Assembly (NCBI GenBank): GCA_015060535.1
Contig: SUYH01000021.1
Location: 1-34,842 of the forward strand
Length of the DNA: 34,842 nucleotides
Direction of reading: 5' to 3'
DNA from: Prevotella sp.
GTDB taxonomy: Bacteria; Bacteroidota; Bacteroidia; Bacteroidales; Bacteroidaceae
How positions within the stretch are numbered: position 1 is the stretch's first letter; each line of letters begins with the position of its first letter. A program made the translations under genes and the position numbers. The notes beneath the pieces are model-generated. The model was not told the origin of the DNA, did not search any database, and worked only from the letters and a program-made list of their open reading frames with translations. Positions 25,808 through 34,674 of the stretch are shown in pieces.

Positions 25808-27317
25808 ATCCCAATCGTTTGAAAGCCTTGGGCAGATACTGGATGAGATCACCGGCAGTCAGGCTCTCTTCGCCTAAGTCAGCGGCAGCCAGGTCGCCAG
25901 CCAGTCCGTGCAGATAGACACCTACGATGCAGGCTTCGCGCGACTTATAGCCACGAGCCAATAGTCCGGTGATGATACCTGTCAGCACGTCACCGCTTCC
26001 TGCGGTAGCCATGCCAGCATTGCCTGTCGAATTGAACAGAATATGACCGTCGGACATGCAGATAGCCGTATGGTGGCCTTTCACGATGACATAGCCCTGC
26101 AGACGTTCTGCCAGGTTGCGCGCCTTTGCCAATCGTTCGTAGCTGTCGGCAGAGTGGCCTTCCATCCGGTCGAACTCCTTGGGGTGGGGGGTGAGGATGA
26201 TGCCCTTGGGCAACTGTTGCATCCAGGCACGGTGGTTGGCCAATATGTTCAGTGCATCGGCGTCAGCAACAATAGGGCATTGTGACCGGCGCAGCTGGGT
26301 GATGAGTGCGATGGCCGTCTGCTCGCTCTGTCCGAGACCAGGACCGATGCCTAGCGCTTGGAAGTCTTCCGTATCAACGGCTTCCGCGAAGATGGTTTCT
26401 TCACTGCCCATCTGTACTACGGCTTCAGGAACGGCCGTCTGCAGGATGTTGATATTGCGTCGGGGGGAGTTGACGGTGACTTTGCCAGCACCAGCCCGCA
26501 GACAGGCTTTGGCGGCCAGCACGGCTGCTCCTGCCATGCAGAAACTGCCAGCAATGAGCAGGGCATTACCCATCTGTCCCTTGTGGGCAAACGGATCGCG
26601 CTTCAGACACATTGAACGGACGTCGGCTTCATCAACCAGGGTGTATTGCGCCTCTATCTTTTGGATGCCCTCCTTGCTGAGTTGTATATCGAGTACATGT
26701 AGCTGACCGATAAACGGCTGATTCTCGGGGAACAGGAAGGAGAGCTTGGGCTGCTGTAGGGTAAAGGTACGAGTAGCCCTGATGATGTTGGCTCGCACGT
26801 TGTAGGTGTTGTCTTCGGTCATCAGACCTGAGGGTACATCGATGCTGGCCACCTCAGGCGACGAGGCATTGATGTACTTGACCAGTGAGGCGAAGCCGCC
26901 TGCCAAAGGCTTGTTAAGACCAGAGCCGAACAGACCGTCGACAACCAGTGTCGACTTGTCCAGCACCGGAGGGTCGAACTCTTGCGTGACCTCTATGAAC
27001 TGTTGGATGTGTTTGCAGGCGATAAGCCGTTTCTTGTTGACGGCACAGTCGGTCGACAGATGGCCGGTGATGTTGAAGAGATAGACGATGACCTGATAGC
27101 CCTTCTCTGCCATCATGCGGGCTACGGCCAGCGCATCGCCACCATTGTTGCCAGGGCCTGCGAAGACCACAACAGGCATGGCGGCAGGCCATGCTGCAGT
27201 GATGGCGTTGGTCAGTGCCTTGGCTGCGCGTTCCATCAAATCGATGCTCGAAATGGGCTCTTTTTCGATGGTATATTTATCGAGTTCTTGTATCTGATTG
27301 CCAGTGAATATCTTCAT
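25806..27317 (-). CDS. nnr: Bifunctional NAD(P)H-hydrate repair enzyme (epimerase and dehydratase)
   Basis: Damaged NADH and NADPH hydrates form spontaneously. This 503-residue protein repairs them with two fused domains. Residues 1 to about 215 are the YjeF_N epimerase (GPGNNGGDALAVAR, residues 54-67, and VDGLFGSGLNKPL). Residues about 225-503 are the ribokinase-like, ADP/ATP-dependent dehydratase (HKGQMGNALLIAGS, LTPHPKEFDRM and AGSGDVLTGIITGLLARG). The fused arrangement is the usual bacterial one. A minus-strand promoter (TATTTTTG, 27333-27326) lies just before the start codon and is divergent from hpt. Confidence 0.95.
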   Translation of the reverse strand: MKIFTGNQIQELDKYTIEKEPISSIDLMERAAKALTNAITAAWPAAMPVVVFAGPGNNGGDALAVARMMAEKGYQVIVYLFNITGHLSTDCAVNKKRLIACKHIQQFIEVTQEFDPPVLDKSTLVVDGLFGSGLNKPLAGGFASLVKYINASSPEVASIDVPSGLMTEDNTYNVRANIIRATRTFTLQQPKLSFLFPENQPFIGQLHVLDIQLSKEGIQKIEAQYTLVDEADVRSMCLKRDPFAHKGQMGNALLIAGSFCMAGAAVLAAKACLRAGAGKVTVNSPRRNINILQTAVPEAVVQMGSEETIFAEAVDTEDFQALGIGPGLGQSEQTAIALITQLRRSQCPIVADADALNILANHRAWMQQLPKGIILTPHPKEFDRMEGHSADSYERLAKARNLAERLQGYVIVKGHHTAICMSDGHILFNSTGNAGMATAGSGDVLTGIITGLLARGYKSREACIVGVYLHGLAGDLAAADLGEESLTAGDLIQYLPKAFKRLG

Positions 27318-27325
27318 GATGAGTG

Positions 27326-27333
27326 CAAAAATA
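27326..27333 (-). promoter_or_regulatory. Putative nnr promoter (-7 box)
   Basis: On the minus strand TATTTTTG fits TAnnTTTG. It lies only 8 bases before the start codon, so the transcript would have almost no leader. The nearest TTG (27352-27350) has a 16-base spacer, shorter than usual. Confidence 0.45.
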
Positions 27334-27377
27334 CGAAAAATATGCTAATCAATGACCATTCTTTGCTGAAAATTTAG

Positions 27378-27385
27378 TAATTTTG
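27378..27385 (+). promoter_or_regulatory. Putative promoter (-7 box) of the hpt-adk-obg-pgeF run
   Basis: TAATTTTG fits TAnnTTTG, 25 bases before the hpt ATG. A -33 TTG at the usual distance is not seen. It would drive hpt, adk, obg, pgeF and the M23 peptidase gene, which have short gaps and no terminator between them. Confidence 0.5.
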
Positions 27386-27410
27386 TACCAAATTTCATTT
27401 TTTGCAACAA

Positions 27411-27944
27411 ATGGGTATCGTTAAAATTAAGGATAAGACGTTCAAAACGTCGATTCCAGAAGCCGAGATTAAGAAGCGCGTGAAGGAACTGGCTGCCAAG
27501 ATCAGCCAAGATATGGAGGGTAAGAATCCTCTGCTGTTGGGTGTGTTGAACGGTTCGTTCATCTTTGCCGCCGACCTGATGCGTGAGATGACCATCCCTT
27601 GTGAGATATCGTTTGTCAAGCTGGCTTCCTATCAAGGTACCACGTCGACGGGTAAGGTGAAAGAGGTGCTGGGCATCAACGAAGACCTCAGTGGCCGTAC
27701 GGTGATTATCGTAGAAGATATTGTCGACACCGGTGGCACGATGAAGAACATGATCGAGTCGCTGGGCACCCGTAATCCCGCCTCCATCCATATCTGCACG
27801 CTCTTCGTGAAGCCTGACAAGCTGAAGGAGCCTATCGACATCGACTACGCTGCCTTCTCGATCCCCAATGACTTCATTGTGGGCTACGGACTGGACTACG
27901 ACCAGCAGGGACGCCAATTGAAGGAGATCTATACTTTAGTTTAG
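27411..27944 (+). CDS. hpt: Hypoxanthine phosphoribosyltransferase
   Basis: The enzyme salvages hypoxanthine and guanine by joining them to PRPP. The 177-residue protein shows the type I PRTase motif VIIVEDIVDTGGTM (residues 98-111), the PPi loop GVLNGSFIFAADLMRE, the flexible loop LASYQGTTSTGKV and the base-binding part FIVGYGLDYDQQGRQL. An in-frame TTG at 27402 would add three residues; the ATG at 27411 is preferred. In Bacteroidales hpt, adk and obg commonly lie together, as here. Confidence 0.95.
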   Translation: MGIVKIKDKTFKTSIPEAEIKKRVKELAAKISQDMEGKNPLLLGVLNGSFIFAADLMREMTIPCEISFVKLASYQGTTSTGKVKEVLGINEDLSGRTVIIVEDIVDTGGTMKNMIESLGTRNPASIHICTLFVKPDKLKEPIDIDYAAFSIPNDFIVGYGLDYDQQGRQLKEIYTLV

Positions 27945-28082
27945 CGTTTAGAGATGAGACAAATCAAACTGCCACATTTGCCCAGTGATGTGGAGGCGCG
28001 GAAGAGCGACCTCCTGACGGACTTGTGGTATAAAGGAAAAGAATTCAAAATCAACCAAAACAAACAAGAAAAGAGAATCAGG

Positions 28083-28655
28083 ATGAAGAACATTGTAATT
28101 TTCGGTGCTCCCGGATCAGGAAAGGGCACACAAAGCGACCTGCTGATTGAACACTACGGACTGGGACATATTTCGACCGGTGACGTGTTGCGTAGCGAGA
28201 TTAAGAAAGGTACAGAACTGGGCAAGACGGCTCAGGGTTATATCGATAAGGGCAACTTGATACCCGACGATCTGATGATTAGTATTCTGGCCAATGTCTA
28301 CGACTCTTTCGGACGTGGCCATAAGGGCGTCATCTTCGACGGATTTCCCCGTACCATCCCACAGGCTGAGGCTTTGAAGAAGATGCTCGACGAGCGTGGT
28401 GACAAGGTAGCTGCCATGCTGGAACTGGACGTACCAGAGGACGAGCTGATGAAGCGACTCATCAAACGTGGAAAGGACAGCGGACGTGCTGATGATAATG
28501 AGGAGACCATCAAGAAGCGCCTGGTGGTGTACCATTCGCAGACTCAGCCGCTGATCGAGTGGTATAAGAATGAGGGCTTGCACTATCATATCGACGGACT
28601 GGGTACCCTGGAGCGTATCTTCGGCGATATCCAAAAGGTTATAGATAACCTCTAG
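28083..28655 (+). CDS. adk: Adenylate kinase, short-lid form
   Basis: The enzyme interconverts AMP plus ATP with two ADP. The 190-residue protein starts MKNIVIFGAPGSGKGTQ with the P-loop at residues 8-15, then has STGDVLRSEI, DGFPRTIPQAE and the lid-side Arg motifs. The lid is short (RGKDSGRADDNEETIKKRL), the form without the zinc-binding insertion. The frame stays open upstream to 27954 and would add 43 residues, but the family start at 28083 is chosen. An ACTAGT repeat starts at its stop codon. Confidence 0.95.
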   Translation: MKNIVIFGAPGSGKGTQSDLLIEHYGLGHISTGDVLRSEIKKGTELGKTAQGYIDKGNLIPDDLMISILANVYDSFGRGHKGVIFDGFPRTIPQAEALKKMLDERGDKVAAMLELDVPEDELMKRLIKRGKDSGRADDNEETIKKRLVVYHSQTQPLIEWYKNEGLHYHIDGLGTLERIFGDIQKVIDNL

Positions 28656-28690
28656 TCGAACTAGTCAACTAGTCAGACTAGTAATACTAG
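28652..28690 (+). repeat. CTAG-rich array between adk and obg
   Basis: Five CTAG tetramers start at 28652, 28661, 28669, 28678 and 28687, giving periods of 9, 8, 9 and 9 bases. Three are full ACTAGT palindromes. The first overlaps the adk stop codon. The array fills nearly all the 41-base gap. CTAG is usually the rarest tetramer in bacterial DNA, so the cluster is not chance composition. Function unknown. Confidence 0.8.
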
Positions 28691-28696
28691 AATGAT

Positions 28697-29866
28697 ATGG
28701 AATCAAACTTCGTAGACTACGTCAAGATTTACTGCCGTTCGGGCAAGGGCGGACGAGGGTCAATGCACCTTCGTCATGTGAAGTATAACCCCAATGGCGG
28801 ACCCGATGGTGGCGACGGTGGCAAGGGTGGCAGCATTATCCTAAGGGGTAACCACAACTACTGGACACTGTTGCACCTGAAGTACGAACGCCACATCTTT
28901 GCCGAACATGGAGGCAATGGTGGCAAGGACAAGTGTCATGGTACCGACGGCAAGGATGTTTATATCGACGTGCCTTGTGGTACGGTGGTCTACGATGCCG
29001 AGACGGGAAAGTATGTCTGCGACGTGACGTACGATGGACAGGAAATCGTGCTGTTGAAAGGTGGACGTGGCGGATTGGGCAATTTCCAGTTCCGCACGGC
29101 TACCAACCAGGCACCGCGCTTTGCACAGCCCGGTGAGCCCATGCAGGAGATGACTATCATTCTCGAACTGAAGCTGTTGGCCGACGTCGGACTGGTGGGC
29201 TTCCCCAATGCAGGTAAGTCGACGCTGCTCTCGTCGCTATCGAATGCGCGCCCCAAGATAGCCAATTATCCCTTTACCACGATGGAGCCCTCGCTCGGCA
29301 TCGTGGGCTATCGCGACCAGAAGTCATTTGTGATGGCCGACATCCCAGGCATCATCGAGGGAGCCTCTGAGGGTAAGGGACTCGGACTCCGCTTCCTGCG
29401 TCATATCGAGCGCAACTCCCTGTTGCTCTTCATGGTGCCTGGTGATACTGACGATATCAAGCGTGAATATGAAATCCTGCTGAACGAGTTGCGTCAGTTT
29501 AATCCGGAGATGCTCGACAAACACCGTGTGCTGGCCATTACGAAGTGTGACTTGCTCGACGACGAGCTGATCGACATGTTGCGTGAGACGCTGCCCGACG
29601 ACCTGCCTTGTGTGTTCATCTCGGCAGTGGCTAACAAGGGTCTTGACGAGTTGAAAGATGTGCTGTGGCGCGAGCTGAATGCCGAGAGCAATAAGCTGAC
29701 GGCAGTCATGGCCGAGGACACGCTGGTGCACCGCGACAAGGATATGACTCGCTTTGCCGAGGAACTGGCTGATGAGGGCGAGGATGAGGACATCGAATAC
29801 ATTGACGATGACGAGATAGAGGATATCGACGAGTTGGAAGACTACGAATACGAAGAGGATGAATAG
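28697..29866 (+). CDS. obg: GTPase Obg/CgtA
   Basis: Obg is a ribosome-associated GTPase needed for large-subunit maturation and linked to the stringent response. The 389-residue protein has the glycine-rich Obg fold at residues 1-158 ([15 protein letters not shown]), then the G domain: P-loop [10 protein letters not shown] near 170, switch [18 protein letters not shown] and TKCD. An acidic tail of about 40 residues follows ([16 protein letters not shown]), as in many Obg proteins; no OCT domain is seen. Its last 8 bases overlap pgeF. Confidence 0.97.
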   Translation: MESNFVDYVKIYCRSGKGGRGSMHLRHVKYNPNGGPDGGDGGKGGSIILRGNHNYWTLLHLKYERHIFAEHGGNGGKDKCHGTDGKDVYIDVPCGTVVYDAETGKYVCDVTYDGQEIVLLKGGRGGLGNFQFRTATNQAPRFAQPGEPMQEMTIILELKLLADVGLVGFPNAGKSTLLSSLSNARPKIANYPFTTMEPSLGIVGYRDQKSFVMADIPGIIEGASEGKGLGLRFLRHIERNSLLLFMVPGDTDDIKREYEILLNELRQFNPEMLDKHRVLAITKCDLLDDELIDMLRETLPDDLPCVFISAVANKGLDELKDVLWRELNAESNKLTAVMAEDTLVHRDKDMTRFAEELADEGEDEDIEYIDDDEIEDIDELEDYEYEEDE

Positions 29867-30605
29867 TCCCCAGCTGACATATTACGACATGGGAAACCGC
29901 GTGGTGGCCTTCAGCACGACCCGTCAGGGTGGTTGCAGCCAGGGCAACTATGCGGATTTTAATATCAACGGTTATTGTGGCGATAGCGAAGAGCATATCG
30001 CTGCCAACAAGGCTTCACTTGCCCAGTGTCTGGGTATCACCGCCCACCAGATTGTCATGCCTCATCAGGTGCATGGCCGCGAGGTGGTCCGTATCGACCA
30101 TCCCAGCCAGACGGGTGTGGAGGCTGACGCTGTAATGACCAATCTGCCGGGACTGTGCATCGGCGTGTCTACTGCCGACTGTATCCCCGTGCTGCTGTAC
30201 GACGAGCAACAACATGCCGCATGTGCCGTTCATGCCGGATGGCGGGGTACGGTACAGCGAATCGTCGACCATGCCGTGACAGCGATGCAGCTGTCGTATG
30301 GAACCGATCCCGCCCAATTGCGGGCTGTGATAGGACCTGGCATCTCGCTTGACAGCTTCGAGGTGGGTGATGAGGTGTACGACAGTTTTGCGGCTGCTGG
30401 CTTTGAGATGGCTGCCATCAGTCGGCATGACGAGAAATGGCACATCGACTTGCCCGTGTGCAATCAGATCCAGTTGCAGGAGGCTGGTGTCCGAGCCATC
30501 TACTTGTCAGGCATCTGTACCTATCAGCATGCCGACCGTTATTTCTCAGCTCGCAGGTTAGGTATTCAATCAGGCAGAATCTTTACTGCCATCATGTTAA
30601 AATAG
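29859..30605 (+). CDS. pgeF: PgeF/YfiH-type multicopper-oxidase-fold protein (peptidoglycan editing or purine nucleoside enzyme)
   Basis: This 248-residue protein of the DUF152/YfiH family keeps the metal ligands His72 (HQVHG), Cys108 ([12 protein letters not shown]) and His125 (AVHAGWRG). E. coli YfiH/PgeF prevents wrong residues in peptidoglycan precursors. Other members act on purine nucleosides (adenosine deamination and phosphorolysis). The neighbours include purine genes (hpt, adk) and a cell-wall peptidase, so the context fits both roles. The start ATG overlaps the end of obg by 8 bases (ATGAATAG). Confidence 0.92.
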   Translation: MNSPQLTYYDMGNRVVAFSTTRQGGCSQGNYADFNINGYCGDSEEHIAANKASLAQCLGITAHQIVMPHQVHGREVVRIDHPSQTGVEADAVMTNLPGLCIGVSTADCIPVLLYDEQQHAACAVHAGWRGTVQRIVDHAVTAMQLSYGTDPAQLRAVIGPGISLDSFEVGDEVYDSFAAAGFEMAAISRHDEKWHIDLPVCNQIQLQEAGVRAIYLSGICTYQHADRYFSARRLGIQSGRIFTAIMLK

Positions 30606-30612
30606 AAAGACG

Positions 30613-31140
30613 ATGAAGACAAAGACAATATTACTGTTGATTGGTATGGTGCTGACCCTGACGGCGGGTTGCGCACAGAGTAAGGGTGTCGTGCAGCAGC
30701 AGCGTGACAGCAGCCAGTGGTGGTGCTATCCCCTGCCTGGAGCTAAGGTCATCAGCCCTTATGGCGGTCGTCGCCACCATTCAGGTTCCGACATCAAGAC
30801 TAAGGCCAACGATCAGATCCTGGCGGCCTTTGATGGCGAGGTGGTCTTCTCAGGCAAATTTGGCGGATATGGTAATCTGATTCGTATCAAGCATCCTAAT
30901 GGGCTGGAGACTTACTACAGCCATAACTCGAAGAATCTGGTGAAGGTAGGCGATTACGTGCGGGCAGGACAGGTCATCGCACTGACAGGACGTACAGGCC
31001 GTGCTACTACCGAGCACCTGCACTTTGAAACCAGGGTGAACGGCAAGCATGTCAATTCCAATAAGTATTTCGACCACGAGCAGCATACCATCCGTCTGAA
31101 AGCCTTCAAGAAGACTGCGGATGGATATAAGATCAAGTGA
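30613..31140 (+). CDS. M23 family (LytM-type) peptidase lipoprotein
   Basis: This 175-residue protein has a lipoprotein signal with lipobox LTAGC (lipid Cys20). An M23 domain follows: HSGSD (zinc ligands His56 and Asp60), GYGNLIRIKHPNGLETYYSH (His104) and HLHFE (His135 and His137). All catalytic residues are present, so it should cut peptide cross-links in the wall and is not a degenerate activator. It stands 7 bases after pgeF and is probably co-transcribed. Its stop lies 9 bases from that of the convergent gene, with no room for a separate terminator. Confidence 0.92.
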   Translation: MKTKTILLLIGMVLTLTAGCAQSKGVVQQQRDSSQWWCYPLPGAKVISPYGGRRHHSGSDIKTKANDQILAAFDGEVVFSGKFGGYGNLIRIKHPNGLETYYSHNSKNLVKVGDYVRAGQVIALTGRTGRATTEHLHFETRVNGKHVNSNKYFDHEQHTIRLKAFKKTADGYKIK

Positions 31141-31149
31141 ACATTGCCG

Positions 31150-32850
31150 CTATTCATAGCCATACACCAGCCCGTACTTTTCATGGAGCTGACGGAGACT
31201 ACCATCTGCCTTCATTTGGGTGATAACGGTGTTAACAAGGGTGAGGAGATCGTCCTGACCCTTGCGCATCAGCACACCTATCTCTCCGTGAGTGAAAGGT
31301 GTGTTTAGGAGAGGCGCAGCAAGTCGCGGGTCATTCTGCACATACCACGGAGCCTCAGTAATTTCGGTAATCATCACATCGGCATGACCCTCGGCCACCT
31401 GATTAGGAATTTCCTCATTCTTCTGATAGACGATGATGGCGGCATGTGTCAGATTCTCATTGGCGAATTTCTCGTTCAGCCCGCCCGGATTTACCATCAC
31501 GCGCACTTCTGGCTTGTCTAAATCTGCCAGCGACCGGTAGCGGTCAGCTTCTGTTGAACGGCAAAGGATGGTCTTGCCATTGGCCAAATAACCGTCACTC
31601 ATCAGCATCGTCTCCTTTCGTTTGTCTGTAATGGTGATGCCACCGATGGCGAGGTCAAAGGTCTGTGGTTCTGTCAGCACGTCAGCAGTCAGCGTAGGCC
31701 ATGAGGTGTGTACATATTCGAGACCTACCCCGATGCGCTCGGCTATCTTCTCAGCCATCTCAATGCCAAAGCCCCAGTAGTTTCCGTCGGTCTCTCGGAA
31801 CGAGAGGGGACGATAATCTCCAGTGGTTCCTACCAGTAACTTGCCTCGCTCCTGGATGCGGGTGACAGTCGGCTGATGAATCTTGCGCCACTCTTTGGCA
31901 CGTACCTTGATGTTCTGTTGCAGGCACTCGCTGTAGAGCCAAGGCTCGCAGCTGTGGATGTCGCCCACGTTCAGGAAGCCGCGGAACGGGGGATATTCCG
32001 ATGCGCTGTAGTTGGTGGCCACGAGGACGTGATGTTCGGGCGAGACGGTGATGGTGATGGTGTCGTGGAGCGTGGCGGGTGTGGCGTCGGTGCGCCAGTT
32101 CACGGGATTGATGCAGATATCGGAACCGGCAATGAGGGGCAGCACGTACTTCACGTCCTTCACCGTGTTGTAGCAGATGGTGACGCCCGTGTCGGTCTCG
32201 CCCTCGGCCGGGCGGATATGGCTGCACGCGGCCATGTCGGCCTTAGTCACCTTGTAGCCTAGGACATAAGCGGCAGCCAGTTGGCTGTAGGTCTCGTCGT
32301 CGATATGTTTCAGCAGTTCCACCACGGCCATACCGCCCTGGCTGAAGCCTGCGATGATGAGCGGGCGCGACTGGTCACGCTGCGCTTGGAAGAGGTCGAA
32401 GGCCTTGCGCACATCGTCCATCGACAGACGGGTGCGCTGATAGACGGTGTCCTCGCTGTTGGTCATGAACGCCTGAATGGTCGTGTGGCGATAGTAAGGA
32501 GCATAGAACCGGTTGCCGGGCGACATATAGGTCGCCACCTTCTTCATCTCCAGGTCGGCCATGTGGGCACGGTGCTCGGGGTTCCACACGTCAGCGTAGT
32601 GGCACACCTTGCCGTCCGCTGTCGTCCAGTCGTCCTCCCACGTCGAGACGACGTAGAACACGTCGGCTCCCGTGCCGTCAGCGTCGCCGTTTGCCGTAAT
32701 CCACATCGTTGGGTCGCTATAGTCAGGAGCCAATGGCACATACCGGCTCTCTACCGTCAGCCCCGACGGATTATCGTCGTTCGTCGTACAAGATGCAAAC
32801 GCCGCTGTGCCGCAGATAGTCAGGAAGGCGATGAATAATTGCTTTTTCAT
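31150..32850 (-). CDS. Lipoprotein fusing a DUF3089-type hydrolase to a cyclohexadienyl-dehydratase-like binding domain
   Basis: This 566-residue protein starts MKKQLFIAFLTICGTAAFASC, a lipoprotein signal with Cys21. The frame is open 26 codons further up, but 32850 is chosen for the signal. Residues 30-325 resemble DUF3089 alpha/beta hydrolases: DVFYVVSTW and GFSQGG with nucleophile Ser170. Residues 336-566 form a type II periplasmic solute-binding fold close to cyclohexadienyl dehydratase PheC: VGTTGDYRPLSFRE, TSWPTLTADV, GGITITDKR, VMVNPGGLNEKFA, DVMITEITE. PheC makes phenylpyruvate or phenylalanine from prephenate or arogenate. Whether this domain catalyses or only binds a ligand is open. 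It lies 65 bases after the AGCS symporter gene and probably shares its transcript. Confidence 0.82.
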   Translation of the reverse strand: MKKQLFIAFLTICGTAAFASCTTNDDNPSGLTVESRYVPLAPDYSDPTMWITANGDADGTGADVFYVVSTWEDDWTTADGKVCHYADVWNPEHRAHMADLEMKKVATYMSPGNRFYAPYYRHTTIQAFMTNSEDTVYQRTRLSMDDVRKAFDLFQAQRDQSRPLIIAGFSQGGMAVVELLKHIDDETYSQLAAAYVLGYKVTKADMAACSHIRPAEGETDTGVTICYNTVKDVKYVLPLIAGSDICINPVNWRTDATPATLHDTITITVSPEHHVLVATNYSASEYPPFRGFLNVGDIHSCEPWLYSECLQQNIKVRAKEWRKIHQPTVTRIQERGKLLVGTTGDYRPLSFRETDGNYWGFGIEMAEKIAERIGVGLEYVHTSWPTLTADVLTEPQTFDLAIGGITITDKRKETMLMSDGYLANGKTILCRSTEADRYRSLADLDKPEVRVMVNPGGLNEKFANENLTHAAIIVYQKNEEIPNQVAEGHADVMITEITEAPWYVQNDPRLAAPLLNTPFTHGEIGVLMRKGQDDLLTLVNTVITQMKADGSLRQLHEKYGLVYGYE

Positions 32851-32915
32851 TGTAGTTTTATTTATTGTTATTGATAACATAATCAGTTTCACGCGGAAGC
32901 CGAGCTTATCACATG

Positions 32916-34334
32916 TTACTCCCAGCACATCAGATCTTTCTCTATCTCAGGCAACTGACCACGATGGAACACAGGCTCCTTTATTCCTCTGCGTTTCTGT
33001 TGTCTGTAGTCCTCAAGCAGCCTGAAAGCATATTTCCCCAGGCTTATTATCGCCACAAGGTTACATGCGGTAAGCAGAGCCATACACAGATCTCCCAAAT
33101 TCCATACGATCTCGAGACTTGCCATTGCTCCAAACATCACCAGTACACCACCGGAGAACACCCGATACACCGTAAGGACAGTATTACTTGAGGTCATAAA
33201 CCGGATGTTCGCCTCACCGTAATAGTAGTTGCCGATGATACTCGAAAAGGCAAAGAGCAAAATAGCTATGGCAATAAACGTAGGTCCGATGGCCCCTATC
33301 TCTGAGTTAAGAGCCGCCTGAGTGAGTGCTATACCGTTGAGTTCCGGTGTGTTGTATAATCCACTGATCAGTATCATGAATGCTGTGCAAGAGCATACCA
33401 GCAGCGTATCCGTGAAAACGCCCAACGCCTGTATAAGGCCCTGTTTCACCGGATGGCTTACGGTGGCAGTAGCAGCCACATTAGGTGCACTACCCTCACC
33501 CGCCTCATTGCTGAACAATCCGCGCTTTACACCGTTCATTATCGTTGCTCCGATAGCTCCTCCTACCCCCTGCTCCAGCCCGAAGGCGCTCGTAAATATC
33601 ACCTTCAATACATGGGGAATCAGTTGGATGTTCATCATCATAATCACCACCACCAGAATAAAATATCCTATTGCCATCAGAGGAACCAATACCGCGCTGA
33701 CGTTGGCAATACGATGAAGACCTCCGAAGATGATAATCAAGGCCACAACCGACAGGATGCCGCCCACAATCAGCGGATTCCACCCGAAGGCCTCCTGCAT
33801 AGCCCCACAGATGGTATTGCTCTGGATGGAATTATATGAGAGTCCGAAGGTGATGGTTATCAGCACGGCAAAGAGATAGGCCATCCACTTGCAATGCAGA
33901 CCTTTTTCTATATAATATGCCGGACCGCCAATAAATGAATCCTTATGACGCTGCTTATACAGCTGTCCGAGAGTCGACTCTATGAATGCCGTTGCCGACC
34001 CTATCAGAGCGATAACCCACATCCAGAACACTGCCCCCGGCCCTCCGATGGCTATCGCCGTTGCCACTCCCGCCAGGTTTCCCGTGCCTACACGTGTAGC
34101 CACAGATACCGCAAAGGCCTGGAATGAGGATATGTGCTTATGATTCTTGTCCTTGTCTGAAAGACTACCTGTCCCCGAAGTGGCCGAATCAGTGAGAAGC
34201 CGAATCATCTCACCAACCATCCGAAACTGAACGCCTCTGGTTTTCCATGTAAACCAGATGCCACATATGATCAGGGCAGCTATCAGGACATAGCCCCATA
34301 TAGCATCGTTTATTTGAGTTATCAGTTCGTTCAT
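32916..34334 (-). CDS. AGCS family sodium/amino-acid symporter
   Basis: This 472-residue inner-membrane protein has about ten membrane segments and the AGCS hallmarks: VATRVGTGNLAGVATAIAIGGPGAVFWMW (GTGN at residues 83-86, read in pieces), the loop FIGGPAYYIEKGL and RGLFSNEAGEGSAPNVAA. Members such as AlsT and DagA import alanine or glycine with sodium. The substrate cannot be fixed by eye. The start is ATG at 34334, 23 bases after a promoter box at 34365-34358. The fusion lipoprotein gene follows, so substrate uptake and the periplasmic protein may be linked. Confidence 0.95.
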   Translation of the reverse strand: MNELITQINDAIWGYVLIAALIICGIWFTWKTRGVQFRMVGEMIRLLTDSATSGTGSLSDKDKNHKHISSFQAFAVSVATRVGTGNLAGVATAIAIGGPGAVFWMWVIALIGSATAFIESTLGQLYKQRHKDSFIGGPAYYIEKGLHCKWMAYLFAVLITITFGLSYNSIQSNTICGAMQEAFGWNPLIVGGILSVVALIIIFGGLHRIANVSAVLVPLMAIGYFILVVVIMMMNIQLIPHVLKVIFTSAFGLEQGVGGAIGATIMNGVKRGLFSNEAGEGSAPNVAATATVSHPVKQGLIQALGVFTDTLLVCSCTAFMILISGLYNTPELNGIALTQAALNSEIGAIGPTFIAIAILLFAFSSIIGNYYYGEANIRFMTSSNTVLTVYRVFSGGVLVMFGAMASLEIVWNLGDLCMALLTACNLVAIISLGKYAFRLLEDYRQQKRRGIKEPVFHRGQLPEIEKDLMCWE

Positions 34335-34357
34335 CAGTAATGATCTTATTGATGGCG

Positions 34358-34365
34358 CAAATTTA
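34358..34365 (-). promoter_or_regulatory. Putative promoter (-7 box) of the symporter gene
   Basis: On the minus strand TAAATTTG fits TAnnTTTG. A TTG at 34386-34384 has an 18-base spacer, slightly short of the usual 19-21. The leader to the start codon would be about 17 bases. Confidence 0.55.
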
Positions 34366-34674
34366 CTAAATAATCAACGAAAACAATTCAAAATTTCCGA
34401 TTTTCTATAAACTAATCTACACCAGTATCTGTTCGAACTGCTTAGGATGGCTTTTAGTGGAGAGACCTTTACGGCCAAGCCACCCTGTCAGCCCCTAACC
34501 GTGGTTATTCTATCTGGGTTCTCAAAATGGAAATATGAAGTATCCTCTCTGATGATTTTTTTATAGAGAACAGATAGAAAGTTGTACTCTTTAAAACGAG
34601 AAAAGAAGTATGAGTCCTAATATAAATAGAAAACTCCGAGGGTTATTAAATGTCTTTTCCGTACCTTACAATAC
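34366..34674. other. Gene-free stretch with one imperfect inverted repeat
   Basis: About 310 A/T-rich bases hold no frame that looks coding. The only visible structure is AGGATGGCTT (34444-34453) against AAGCCACCCT (34477-34486), ten bases with one mismatch and a 23-base loop, in a locally G/C-rich patch (34440-34510). GTTCGAAC at 34432-34439 recalls a tRNA T-loop, but no cloverleaf can be drawn. It may hold a small RNA or a decayed gene. Confidence 0.4.

Noticed and set aside
34420..34510. tRNA gene suggested by GTTCGAAC
   Set aside because: No acceptor stem, anticodon arm or D-arm can be drawn around it on either strand; GTTCGAAC is simply a palindrome.
34366..34510. Glycine riboswitch before the AGCS symporter gene
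   Set aside because: Glycine riboswitches often precede such genes, but the conserved core is not present, and the likely promoter at 34358-34365 lies downstream of this region.
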